A stretch of 64,000 nt of DNA, taken from NCBI GenBank assembly GCA_965205045.1, contig OZ242031.1, forward strand, positions 496,001 through 560,000, written 5' to 3'. Below the pieces are notes generated by a model. It was not told the DNA's origin. It searched no databases and saw nothing but the letters and a program-made list of their open reading frames with translations. Source of the DNA: UBA6522 sp965205045. Lineage in GTDB: Bacteria; Pseudomonadota; Gammaproteobacteria; Steroidobacterales; Rariloculaceae. The translations under genes and the position numbers were made by a program. Below are positions 8,955-21,845 of the stretch, piece after piece; the first letter of the stretch is position 1, and each line of letters begins with the position of its first letter.

Positions 8955-10076
8955 GTGACCCGCGGCATCTGGCTGGTCCTGATCGCGCTGGGCGGTTGCG
9001 CTGCCCCGGAAGACGGGCCCGAACCCGCCCAGCAGGGCAACGCAACCCGGTTTCTCACCGAACCCGGCGGTCAGGAGTACGCCCGCGCGCTGGAAAGCCG
9101 GCCCTTCCAATTTCCGGAGGACCACGCCGCCCACGACGCGTACCGCAACGAGTGGTGGTATTTCACCGGCAACCTGCGCGATGCCGAAGCACGGCACTTC
9201 GGATTCGAGTTGACGTTCTTTCGTCTTGCGATGTCGCCGGAACCGGTCGACCGCAAATCCGCCTGGGGCGCCAGTCAGGCGTGGATGGCCCACCTGGCGG
9301 TCACCGATACCGATGGCGGTGAGTTCATTGCCGCCGAACGATTTTCCCGGCAGGCCCTGGGACTGGCCGGCAGCCAGGCCGAACCCTTCAGGGTCTGGCT
9401 TGAAGACTGGTCCGCTACCGGTGACGGCCCCGGAATCCCTCCTCTGCACTTGAGTGCCGGTACGGACCGGGCCGGCATCGAACTCACATTGAACGGCGCC
9501 AAGCCCGTGGTGCTCCAGGGCGACAACGGCCTCGATCCAAAGGGCCCCGAGCCCGGAAACGCCTCCTACTACTATTCGCTCACCCGGCTCGACGCCGCCG
9601 GCACGGTACGGGTGGCTGACGGGACATTCGAGGTCAGCGGCACGGCCTGGATGGATCGCGAGTGGGGCACCAGTGCGCTGAGCTCCGACCTGGCGGGCTG
9701 GGACTGGTTCGCGCTGCAACTGACCGACAACCGCGAGGTCATGTACTACCGGCTGCGAACCGAAGACGGCGAAACCAGCCCATTCAGCGGTGGATCGGTG
9801 GTGCAGGCCGACGGCGCCCGGACCCTGCTGCGCCCCCGGGACGTCATCCTGACACCGCTCGGGTACTGGACCAGCGACGCAAGCGGCGCGCGTTACCCGG
9901 TGGCCTGGCAACTCGATCTGCCCGGACAGGACATGACTCTCCAGGTCCGGCCGTACCTTCAGGAACAGGAACTGAACCTGACCGTCCGCTACTGGGAAGG
10001 CGCGGTCAACGTCACCGGAACCCAGCGCGAAACGCCCATTACCGGCGACGGCTACGTAGAACTCACCGGCTACTAA
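8955..10076 (+). CDS. AttH/CrtC-like lipocalin-fold lipoprotein
   Basis: A 373-residue protein with a short hydrophobic signal ending in LGGC, so Cys15 is the probable lipidation site. The mature part matches the AttH/hydroxyneurosporene-synthase-like family (two lipocalin-like sheets), with the hallmark NEWWYFTGNL near residues 60-70 and MDREWGTSAL near 230-240. Family members include carotenoid hydratases, but most ABC-linked copies have no proven reaction. GGGAGGAG lies six bases before the GTG start and inside the end of the permease gene, so expression is coupled to the transporter. It probably binds or delivers a lipophilic molecule at a membrane face; this is inferred from context. Function beyond the family is unknown. 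Confidence 0.82.
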   Translation: MTRGIWLVLIALGGCAAPEDGPEPAQQGNATRFLTEPGGQEYARALESRPFQFPEDHAAHDAYRNEWWYFTGNLRDAEARHFGFELTFFRLAMSPEPVDRKSAWGASQAWMAHLAVTDTDGGEFIAAERFSRQALGLAGSQAEPFRVWLEDWSATGDGPGIPPLHLSAGTDRAGIELTLNGAKPVVLQGDNGLDPKGPEPGNASYYYSLTRLDAAGTVRVADGTFEVSGTAWMDREWGTSALSSDLAGWDWFALQLTDNREVMYYRLRTEDGETSPFSGGSVVQADGARTLLRPRDVILTPLGYWTSDASGARYPVAWQLDLPGQDMTLQVRPYLQEQELNLTVRYWEGAVNVTGTQRETPITGDGYVELTGY

Positions 10077-10122
10077 CCCACCCGCAGTCGCCCCCCATTC
10101 GCACCACTCCCCCAGCGAGGGG

Positions 10123-10250
10123 GGGTGCAGACACCCCTTGCGAACGTCGTCGCTCGGCGCGGGGCCATGGACGGCCAGAAGCGCCGAGCGCCGATCCGAG
10201 CCCGCCAGGGATGGCGGGCGAACTTTAGTTCGCAAGGGGTGTCTGCACCC
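10123..10250. repeat. Nested inverted-repeat element
   Basis: Two 23-bp arms (10123-10145 and 10228-10250) are perfect inverted copies. Inside are further stems: 10151-10160 with 10181-10190 (CGCTCGGCGC), and 10201-10207 with 10212-10218 (CCCGCCA). The right arm also pairs with the six bases at 10218-10223. No protein is supported here. This looks like a small dispersed palindromic element or an RNA-level structure between the lipoprotein gene and the rRNA terminator. Confidence 0.7.
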
Positions 10251-10312
10251 ACCCTCGCGGCCCCCGCGCGACGTCTTATCCCGACTGAATCCCTGAAGAG
10301 CCCCCCAAAAAG

Positions 10313-10346
10313 AAAATCCCCCCGACCCAAAAGCCGGGGGGATTTT
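10313..10346 (-). terminator. Intrinsic terminator of the rRNA operon
   Basis: Perfect 11-bp stem (AAAATCCCCCC with GGGGGGATTTT) and a 12-base loop. On the minus strand it is followed by TTTTCTTTTT. It sits 10 bp after the 5S 3' end. The T-rich other side means it might also stop plus-strand transcripts from the lipoprotein operon. Confidence 0.88.
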
Positions 10347-10355
10347 CATACATGA

Positions 10356-10472
10356 GCCTGGCGGTGACCTACTCTCACATGGGGAGACCCCACACTACCA
10401 TCGGCGCTGGACGTTTTCACTTCCGAGTTCGGGATGGGATCGGGTGGTTCCCGTCCGCTATGGCCGCCAGGC
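10356..10472 (-). rRNA. rrf: 5S ribosomal RNA
   Basis: 117 bases. On the minus strand it begins GCCTGGCGGCCATAGCGG and ends in the complementary GCCTGGCGG-pairing terminal stem, with the expected internal CGAACTCGGAAGTGAAA-type loop sequence. Last gene of the operon, between the 23S gene and the terminator. Confidence 0.95.
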
Positions 10473-10550
10473 AAACCGGTCAACGCTCTCTCGAGCGCCA
10501 AATCTGGATTGATCCGCGTTTCGCACCAAGCTCCTTGGGTGTTATATGGT

Positions 10551-13454
<2,904 letters not shown>

Positions 13455-13551
13455 ATATAACCCCAAAAAGCCTGGGTCATATGCGATTCTCTCAAAGAAT
13501 ACAGTGCGACTACCGAGATCCATTGGATCTCAATAGACGGATCAATCCAGA

Positions 13552-13564
13552 TTGTTAAAGAGCA
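13552..13564 (-). promoter_or_regulatory. boxA antitermination site in the 16S-23S spacer
   Basis: Minus strand reads TGCTCTTTAACAA, the classical boxA bound by NusB/S10. It lies between tRNA-Ala and 23S, where a second boxA is normal. Confidence 0.85.
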
Positions 13565-13636
13565 TCCCGACAAGGGGACCGGATGCAACTCGCAAATTGC
13601 CTCCGAACCCGTTGCTACGCATTGGAATCGACGGGT

Positions 13637-13712
13637 TGGTGGAGCTGACCGGGCTCGAACCGGTGACCTCCTGGTTGCAAACCAGGTGCTCTCCCAACTG
13701 AGCTACAGCCCC
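13637..13712 (-). tRNA. tRNA-Ala (TGC)
   Basis: 76 bases including an encoded CCA. Starts GGGGCTGTAGCTCAG; anticodon loop TTTGCAA with TGC; T arm GGTTCGAGCC. Second tRNA in the rRNA spacer. Confidence 0.96.
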
Positions 13713-13726
13713 TTTGCTTGCGTGTC

Positions 13727-13803
<77 letters not shown>

Positions 13804-13858
13804 ATTCCAAATGAGCCCAAATTCCAGTCTGGCAGAGGGCTCTGCCGGATGCACTGTG

Positions 13859-13881
13859 CTCAAGCAGCTTGTGCTGGGCGC
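13859..13881 (-). other. Pre-16S processing stem (pairs with 15557-15578)
   Basis: The segment after the 16S 3' end is complementary to the segment before its 5' end over 22 pairs with one bulged base. This flanking stem is the expected RNase III substrate for 16S release. Confidence 0.75.
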
Positions 13882-13911
13882 CCGCGGGAGCGCGGGTGCA
13901 AGGTTTCTCTT

Positions 13912-15469
<1,558 letters not shown>

Positions 15470-15583
15470 ATATCAAGGAGTTGAGTTCCTGAACGCTTTC
15501 TTCGGGGTACCGAAGTACCCCCATGTCGGCGCTCATGCACCGTTGCTCCGGTGCGAGCGCCCACACAAGCTGCTTGAGTCCAT

Positions 15584-15596
15584 TTGTTAAAGAGCA
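15584..15596 (-). promoter_or_regulatory. boxA antitermination site in the rRNA leader
   Basis: Minus strand TGCTCTTTAACAA about 115 bases before the 16S 5' end and just downstream of promoter P2. Confidence 0.85.
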
Positions 15597-15622
15597 GACG
15601 GAATCAACCGTCAAGCCGATCA

Positions 15623-15651
15623 ATTATACCCCCCTGCCAACGGGTGTCCAA
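15623..15651 (-). promoter_or_regulatory. rRNA operon promoter P2
   Basis: Minus strand -35 TTGGAC (15651-15646), 17-bp spacer, perfect -10 TATAAT (15628-15623). The leader boxA lies about 27 bases further on. Confidence 0.8.
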
Positions 15652-15735
15652 GCTGAAAACCGCCCTGGCTCGGAATTATTCCGGGCCATGTCCGGTCGAA
15701 TGCTTTGCTGGTTACCGCGGCAGGGAAGGCGCGGA

Positions 15736-15763
15736 ATTATACCGATTGAATCGGCGCTGGCAA
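15736..15763 (-). promoter_or_regulatory. rRNA operon promoter P1
   Basis: Minus strand -35 TTGCCA (15763-15758), 16-bp spacer, -10 TATAAT (15741-15736). About 110 bp upstream of P2, giving the tandem arrangement typical of rRNA operons. It begins just after the tyrS stop. Confidence 0.75.
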
Positions 15764-15785
15764 GCAATTTCTCGCGAGGCCAGCG

Positions 15786-17012
15786 TTATTCGGTGGCGTT
15801 CAGCGTCACCCTGGCGAACCTGCGCTTGCCCACCTGGACGGTTTTCGGCGCTCCATCGGCTTCAAGGGCCATCCGCGGATCGGATATCCGATCGCCGTCC
15901 ACGCGGACCGCTCCCTGCCTCACCATGCGTATCGCTTCGGACGTGCTGGCCACCAGACCGCAGTCCCTCAGAACATAGCCGATGCCCAGCGAGGCTTCCG
16001 GGCAGTTCAGATCGATCTCCGGCATCCGGTCCGGCGCCCGTCCGTGGCGGTGCCTTGAAATGAACTCCTCCTGCGCCTGTCCGGCCGCCGCCTCGTCGTG
16101 GAAGCGCGCTACGATCTCCCGGGCCAGCAGGAACTTGATGTCCCGCGGGTTTGCGCCCTCGGCGACACTCGACTCCAGGTCCTTGATTTCCGCCAGCGAG
16201 CGGAAGCTCAGCAACTCGAAGTAACGCCACATGAGTTCGTCTGAAATCGACATGAGCTTGCCGAACATTTCGCCCGGGGCTTCGTCGATGCCGATCGCGT
16301 TGCCCAGGGACTTGGACATCTTGTTGACGCCGTCAAGCCCCTCCAGCAGGGGCACGGTCAGCACCACCTGCGGCGGCTGCCCGTACGACTCCTGCAACTG
16401 CCTGCCCACGAGGAGATTGAACTTCTGGTCGGTGCCGCCCAGTTCCGCGTCCGCCTCGAGCGCCACCGAGTCGTATGCCTGGGCCAGGGGATAGAGAAAC
16501 TCGTGGATCGCGATCGGCTGGCCCTGCTGGTAACGCTTGCGAAAGTCGTCGCGCTCCAGCATTCGCGCCACCGTGTGCCGTGACGCAAGCTGCACCAGGC
16601 CTGCCGCGCCCAACTCCGTCATCCAGCGGGAATTGAAGTCCAGCCGCGTCTGTTCCGGATCCAGCACCTTGAAGACCTGCTTCTCGTAGGTCCTCGCGTT
16701 GGCCCGGATCTGTTCCCGCGTCAGCGCCGGCCGGGTCGCCGTCTTGCCCGACGGATCGCCGATCATGCCGGTGAAGTCGCCGATCAGAAAGATCACGATG
16801 TGGCCAAAGTCCTGGAACTGGCGCATCTTGTTGAGCAGCACCGTGTGACCCAGGTGCAGGTCCGGCGCGGTGGGGTCGAAACCCACCTTGACCGTGAGCG
16901 GCCTGCCCATGAGCAACCGTTCCCGCAACTCGCTTTCCACAAGAACGTCCACAGCCCCGCGGCGCAATTCCGCGATCTGTTCTTCTACATCGACTTGCCG
17001 GGTACTGGGCAT
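15786..17012 (-). CDS. tyrS: Tyrosyl-tRNA synthetase
   Basis: A 408-residue class I synthetase charging tRNA-Tyr with tyrosine. The HIGH-type motif HLGH is at residues 53-56, the KMSKS loop near 230-234, and an S4 RNA-binding domain covers roughly 345-405 (GYVLRDCGLVASTSEAIRMV). The ATG at 17012 gives the standard N-terminus MPSTRQVDVEEQ; the frame is open 40 codons further but that extension is Arg/Ser-rich and not family-like. It is transcribed in the same direction as the rRNA operon just downstream, and divergently from the M23 peptidase gene. Confidence 0.95.
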   Translation of the reverse strand: MPSTRQVDVEEQIAELRRGAVDVLVESELRERLLMGRPLTVKVGFDPTAPDLHLGHTVLLNKMRQFQDFGHIVIFLIGDFTGMIGDPSGKTATRPALTREQIRANARTYEKQVFKVLDPEQTRLDFNSRWMTELGAAGLVQLASRHTVARMLERDDFRKRYQQGQPIAIHEFLYPLAQAYDSVALEADAELGGTDQKFNLLVGRQLQESYGQPPQVVLTVPLLEGLDGVNKMSKSLGNAIGIDEAPGEMFGKLMSISDELMWRYFELLSFRSLAEIKDLESSVAEGANPRDIKFLLAREIVARFHDEAAAGQAQEEFISRHRHGRAPDRMPEIDLNCPEASLGIGYVLRDCGLVASTSEAIRMVRQGAVRVDGDRISDPRMALEADGAPKTVQVGKRRFARVTLNATE

Positions 17013-17164
17013 GGGACTGTGTTCGGACCTGCGGTTCCGAAGGCGAATCCTGCAGCGCGCCGCAATCTTCGAGCGGCTGCAACAACTCGCCGGGCTGTGA
17101 ATCGCGGCGAGTATAGCCCGATCACTGAACAACTAATATCGAAAAAAATGGCTTCGCCCGTATT

Positions 17165-17193
17165 TTGACGACAGGGTAGCATCCGGTTAGAGT
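17165..17193 (+). promoter_or_regulatory. Promoter for the M23 peptidase gene
   Basis: TTGACG, 17-bp spacer, TAGAGT, followed about 15 bases later by GGAGGG (17209-17214), six bases before the GTG start. Confidence 0.6.
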
Positions 17194-17220
17194 AATCGGT
17201 CGTTTCTTGGAGGGTGTCCC

Positions 17221-18594
17221 GTGGGATCGTTTCCAAGTGGAATTTGCCACGACTATAAGGACGCCCCTCCGGCAGCGGCGGTCAGGCCCGTGCCCCGCTG
17301 GCCGTGGTTTGCCGCCGGAATTTCAACATCGCTGATCGCGGCGATGGTTCTGATTCTTGTCAGCACCGGCAGCGAAACGGCGGCGGTTCCTGAAATCGGC
17401 GATCTGTCGCGCGCTGCCGACCCTGTGGTGATTGCCAACACCTCTCAAGCCGGCATCGAGCCACGCATTCCGGACCTCGAACTGTCCGGCGACAGCATTC
17501 GAATGATCGTCGGCCGGGGGGACTCCCTGGGTGAGATGTTTCGCCGGCACGACCTGAGTCTCCGCGATCTCAGCGAGATGGTCGAGCTGCCCGATGCCGG
17601 CTATTACCTGCGGATGCTGAACCCCGGCAACGAGATTGTCGTCACCCACGAAACAGGGCGAGTGCAGTCGCTGCAGCGCGAGATCGACGACTTCAGGGCG
17701 CTGCGCATCGTACGAAATTCAGACAACTTCAGCGCGGCCCTGGTCGAGCGGCCGCTGGAGGTCCGGGCCGCAGGCGCCCACGGGGTCATCGAGCGATCGT
17801 TGTTCACGGCAGCTCAGGACGCCGGTATCGGCGACCCGCTCATCATGGAGATGGCCGAAATTTTCCAGTGGGACATCGACTTTCTCAAGGATGTGCGCGC
17901 CGGCGATGAATTCACGGTGATCTACGAGGAAATCTGGAGCGAGGGGGAGAAACTGAAGGACGGCGATATTCTTGCGGCCGAGTTCATCAACAGGGGAACG
18001 TCCTTCCGTGCGGCTCGGTACACGGATGAAGACAGCGCCGTCGATTACTTCACCCCGGAAGGGCGAAGCGTGCGAAAGGCATTCATCCGCGCGCCTGTGG
18101 ACTTCACGCGCATCAGTTCGACGTTCGACCTTGCCCGGCGCCATCCCGTACTCAACACGATCCGTGCGCATCGGGGCGTCGACTACGCCGCCCCCACGGG
18201 AACGCCCGTCCGCGCAGCGGGAGACGGCACCGTCAGCTTCCGGGGCGCGCGCAACGGGTTCGGCAATACCGTGGTCATCGAGCACGGCGGCAAGATCACC
18301 ACGCTCTACGCGCACCTGTCCCGGTTTGGCGACATACGTGTCGGCAGCCGCGTCCGGCAGGGCCAGACCATCGGCTACGTGGGCATGACCGGGCTGGCGA
18401 CCGGACCTCACCTGCATTACGAGTATCAGGTCGACGGCGTACATCGCGACCCGCAAACCGCCACCCTCGCATCGTCCGAGCCCGTATACCTGGCGGACGC
18501 CGACCTGGCCGCGTTTCAATCCATCGCCGCACCCCTGTGGATCGAGCTCGACCTGCATCGTCCGGCCCAATTCAGAGCGACCGCTACGTACTAG
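17221..18594 (+). CDS. M23 peptidoglycan endopeptidase, MepM-like
   Basis: A 457-residue envelope protein: cytoplasmic N-terminus, one membrane helix (about 28-46), an OapA/LysM-like region near 95-150 (GRGDSLGEMFRRHDL) and a C-terminal M23 domain. The zinc ligands are present in HRGVDYA near 317 and HLHYE near 398. It would cut peptide cross-links in the periplasm to allow cell-wall growth. The GTG start has a good GGAGGG six bases upstream and its own promoter. Next to it is anmK, which recycles wall-derived anhydro-MurNAc, so the pair is a wall turnover unit. MepM is the closest named relative; NlpD-like activators lack the zinc ligands seen here. Confidence 0.88.
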   Translation: MGSFPSGICHDYKDAPPAAAVRPVPRWPWFAAGISTSLIAAMVLILVSTGSETAAVPEIGDLSRAADPVVIANTSQAGIEPRIPDLELSGDSIRMIVGRGDSLGEMFRRHDLSLRDLSEMVELPDAGYYLRMLNPGNEIVVTHETGRVQSLQREIDDFRALRIVRNSDNFSAALVERPLEVRAAGAHGVIERSLFTAAQDAGIGDPLIMEMAEIFQWDIDFLKDVRAGDEFTVIYEEIWSEGEKLKDGDILAAEFINRGTSFRAARYTDEDSAVDYFTPEGRSVRKAFIRAPVDFTRISSTFDLARRHPVLNTIRAHRGVDYAAPTGTPVRAAGDGTVSFRGARNGFGNTVVIEHGGKITTLYAHLSRFGDIRVGSRVRQGQTIGYVGMTGLATGPHLHYEYQVDGVHRDPQTATLASSEPVYLADADLAAFQSIAAPLWIELDLHRPAQFRATATY

Positions 18595-18612
18595 CCGTCG
18601 GTAGCCGTTACC

Positions 18613-19728
18613 GTGGGTGAGTTGTATCTCGGTCTGATGTCGGGAACCAGCCAGGACGGCGTGGATGCGGCATTGGTCGAACTCGACCCCGACGTCCACC
18701 GGATTCGACGCACGTCCACCACCCCCTACCCGGAATCCCTTCGGCGGCGCATCGAAGCCTTGCTGGCAACCCCTTCGGTTTCCCTGGAGGAGTTGGGCGG
18801 ACTCGATGTGGCCATTGCCGGTTTCTTCGCCGACTGCGTTGTACGCCTGCTGGACGAGAGCGGTCTGGAACCGGACCGGGTGACGGCCATCGGTCACTCG
18901 GGCCATACGGTCTTTCACCGGCCGCAAGGGCCGGAGCCCTTCACCATGCAACTGGGCGATCCCAGCACGGTGGCCGCCCGCACGGGCATCGCCACCGTGG
19001 GACACCTGCGCCAGATGGACATCGCCCTGGGCGGCCAGGGGGCTCCGCTGGCGCCGGCGTTTCACCAGTGGGCCTTCGCCGACCCCGACGAGCGCCGGGT
19101 CGCCGTCAATATCGGCGGCATCGCCAATATCAGCGTTCTCGAGCCGGGCCGGGACCTGCTGGGTTTCGACACGGGCCCCGGAAATACGTTGCTGGACCGA
19201 TGGACGCAGCGATGCACAGGCGAGCCCTACGACCACGACGGCGATTGGTCCCGGACCGGCCGCGTGCACCGCAGGCTGCTGGACGAACTGCTGGCGGACC
19301 CCTACTTCCGGCAGTCGCCGCCCAAGTCCACCGGACTGGAACACTTCAATTTCGAATGGCTTGAGGCAGCCCTGGCCCGCTCCGGACCACATTCCGGCGA
19401 CGCGGACGTCCAGGCCACGCTGACCGAACTCACCGCCGCCACCATCGCAAAAGGGATCGCCGATGCGGGCCGCCAGCCGCAGCGCGTCATACTCTGCGGC
19501 GGTGGCGCCCGAAACGGAGCATTGAGGCATCGTCTTGCCGCTCGTCTGGAGGGTATTCCGGTGGAATCCAGCGCCCTTCACGGAATCGAACCGGAGTGGG
19601 TGGAGGCGGTGCTGTTCGCCTGGCTGGCGCGCGCGAGGTTGCGCGGCGAGCCGGGCAACGCGCCCTCCGTAACGGGGGCGCGGCAGCCCGCGCCGCTGGG
19701 AGGCGTATACTATGGGGTCCGCCGCTAG
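18613..19728 (+). CDS. anmK: Anhydro-N-acetylmuramic acid kinase
   Basis: 371 residues, normal for the family. It hydrolyses and phosphorylates 1,6-anhydroMurNAc to MurNAc-6-phosphate in murein recycling. The N-terminal phosphate loop GLMSGTSQDGVDA is at about 7-19; GQGAPLAPAFHQWAF, IGGIANIS and FDTGPGNTLLD are family hallmarks, and the C-terminal LCGGGARN is present. The start is a GTG 18 bp after the M23 peptidase stop, so the two are probably one transcript. The following ppk1 begins 11 bp downstream. Confidence 0.94.
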   Translation: MGELYLGLMSGTSQDGVDAALVELDPDVHRIRRTSTTPYPESLRRRIEALLATPSVSLEELGGLDVAIAGFFADCVVRLLDESGLEPDRVTAIGHSGHTVFHRPQGPEPFTMQLGDPSTVAARTGIATVGHLRQMDIALGGQGAPLAPAFHQWAFADPDERRVAVNIGGIANISVLEPGRDLLGFDTGPGNTLLDRWTQRCTGEPYDHDGDWSRTGRVHRRLLDELLADPYFRQSPPKSTGLEHFNFEWLEAALARSGPHSGDADVQATLTELTAATIAKGIADAGRQPQRVILCGGGARNGALRHRLAARLEGIPVESSALHGIEPEWVEAVLFAWLARARLRGEPGNAPSVTGARQPAPLGGVYYGVRR

Positions 19729-19739
19729 CAGCACCTGCC

Positions 19740-21818
19740 GTGGACACACTCAATCTCAAGCTGCCCGATTACTACGTCAATCGCGAACTGTCGCAGCTCG
19801 AGTTCAACATGCGGGTCCTGCAGCAGGCCAGGGACGAGACGGTCCCGCTGCTGGAACGGCTCAAGTTCCTCTGCATCTCCTCCACCAACCTGGACGAGTT
19901 TTTCGAGATTCGCGTCTCGGGCCTCAAGTAACGCCTGGCGATCAGCTCGGCGCCCATCGGCCCGGAGTCCATGACGCCGGCGGAAGTCCTGCGGATTCTG
20001 GCGGACAGGACGAATCAACTGGTCTCCGAGCAATACCGGGTACTGAACGGCGAACTCATTCCGCAACTTGCCAGGGCCGGCATCCGGTTCATTCGGCGGG
20101 ACGAATGGAACGACGAACAACGCCGTTGGCTCGAGAGCTACTTTCACACCGAAGTGGTCTCGGTGCTCAGCCCCACGACCCTGGATCCCACGCGCCCGAT
20201 CCCGCGCATTCTCAACAAGAGCCTCAACTTTATCGTCAGCCTGCACGGACAGGACGCCTTCGGCCGCCAACGGCATCGCGCCATCGTTCATGCGCCCCGG
20301 TCGCTGCCCCGACTCATTCAGCTGCCCGCGGAACTGCCCGGCACCGGCGGGGCGGACTTCGTGTTTCTGTCGTCCATCATCCATGACTTTGCCGACAAGC
20401 TCTTCGCCGGTCTGACCATCGACGGCTGTTTCCAGTTTCGGGCCACCCGCAACAGCGACTTCTATCTCGACCACGAAGAGGTCGACGACCTGATCAGGGC
20501 GCTTGAAGGCGAGTTGTTCGAGAGCCGGTATGGCGCTGCGGTGCGGCTTGAGACGGCGCACAATTGTCCCGACGAACTCGCGGAGTACCTGCTGGAACAC
20601 TTCAAGCTGGGCCGCGAAGATCTGTACCAGGTGGACGGCCCGGTCAACCTCGAGCGCCTGCTGGCGGTGTACGACCTCATCGACGCGCCTCGATTGAAGT
20701 ATCCCCCCTTCACCCCGGGCATCCCCAAGGTCCTGATCAAGACCTCCCACATATTCGACACCATCGCCCAGGGCGATATCCTGCTGCACCATCCCTACCA
20801 GTCCTTCACGCCGGTCATGGACTTCCTCTACCGTGCCGCCATCGACCCCGACGTGCTCGCCATCAAGCAGACGCTGTATCGGACCAGCCCGGACTCGCCG
20901 CTGGTGGACAGCCTGGTGCAGGCGGCCAGGGCCGGCAAGGAAGTGATGGTGGTGATCGAACTCAGGGCGCGGTTCGACGAGGCGGCCAATATCGAACTGG
21001 CCAATCGCCTGCAGGAGGCGGGCGCGCATGTCGTCTACGGCGTTGCCGGCTACAAGACGCACTGCAAGATGGTTCTGGTGGTGCGCAGGGAGGGGGGGCG
21101 GCTGCGGCGCTACATCCACCTCGGCACCGGCAACTACCATCCGAAGACGACGCGGGTGTATTCCGACTACGGGCTGCTGACCGCCAACGAGCAGTTGGGC
21201 GAGGACGTCCACGAGGTCTTCATGCAGATCACCAGTCTGACCAAGACCTCGAACCTGAACCTGCTCTACCAGTCCCCGTTCACCCTGCGCGACAAGCTGA
21301 TCGAGTTGATCCGGCGGGAAGCCGGCCACGCGGCCGCGGGCCGCAAGGCGAGGATTGTCGCCAAGGTGAACGCACTGGTGGAACCGAGCGTGATCCGCGC
21401 CCTGTACAAGGCGTCCATGGAGGGCGTGTCCATCGACCTGGTGGTCCGGGGGATCTGCTGCCTGCGGCCGGGCATCCCGGAGATTTCCGAGAATATCCGC
21501 GTACGCTCGATCGTCGGGCGCTTCCTGGAGCACCCGCGGTGCTATTGCTTCCACAACGGCGGCGCCGAGGACGTCTTCTGCTCCAGCGCGGACTGGATGG
21601 ACCGCAATCTCTACCGGCGCATCGAGATCATGTTCCCGATCCTGGACGGCAAGTTGAAACAGCGGCTGATTCGCGATCTCAGGATCAACCTCGAGGACAA
21701 TACCCAGGCCTGGGAAATGCGCGCCGACGGCACCTACCGCCGTTGTCAGCCGCAGGCGGGCGACGCCGCGGTCTCCGCACAGACCGTACTGCTGCGCGAA
21801 CTCTCCGAGTCCTCCTGA
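19740..21818 (+). pseudogene. ppk1: Polyphosphate kinase 1 with an in-frame ochre codon
   Basis: From the GTG at 19740 the frame encodes a full-length Ppk1 (692 codons) except for TAA at 19929-19931, codon 64. On both sides the sequence is family-like: LSQLEFNMRVL and NLDEFFEIRVSGLK before, RLAISSAPIGPE and TPAEVLRILADR after. The codon is normally Gln, so one C-to-T change from CAA explains it. Downstream parts are intact: phospho-accepting His in YIHLGTGNYHP near 460 and the second His in CFHNGG near 604. ATG at 19971 could restart translation but would lose the start of the N domain. Ppk1 makes polyphosphate from ATP. A sequencing error or true loss cannot be separated here. The gene converges with ppx. 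Confidence 0.85.
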
Positions 21819-21845
21819 TAACTCACGCGGAGTTTTACTCCGACC

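Noticed and set aside
8211..10349. 712-codon open frame on the minus strand
   Set aside because: Antisense to the permease and lipoprotein genes, no family-like content; open because of high GC.
17719..19749. 676-codon minus-strand frame
   Set aside because: Mirror of the M23 peptidase and anmK genes, both clearly real.
19725..21554. 609-codon minus-strand frame
   Set aside because: Antisense to ppk1, which has clear motifs.
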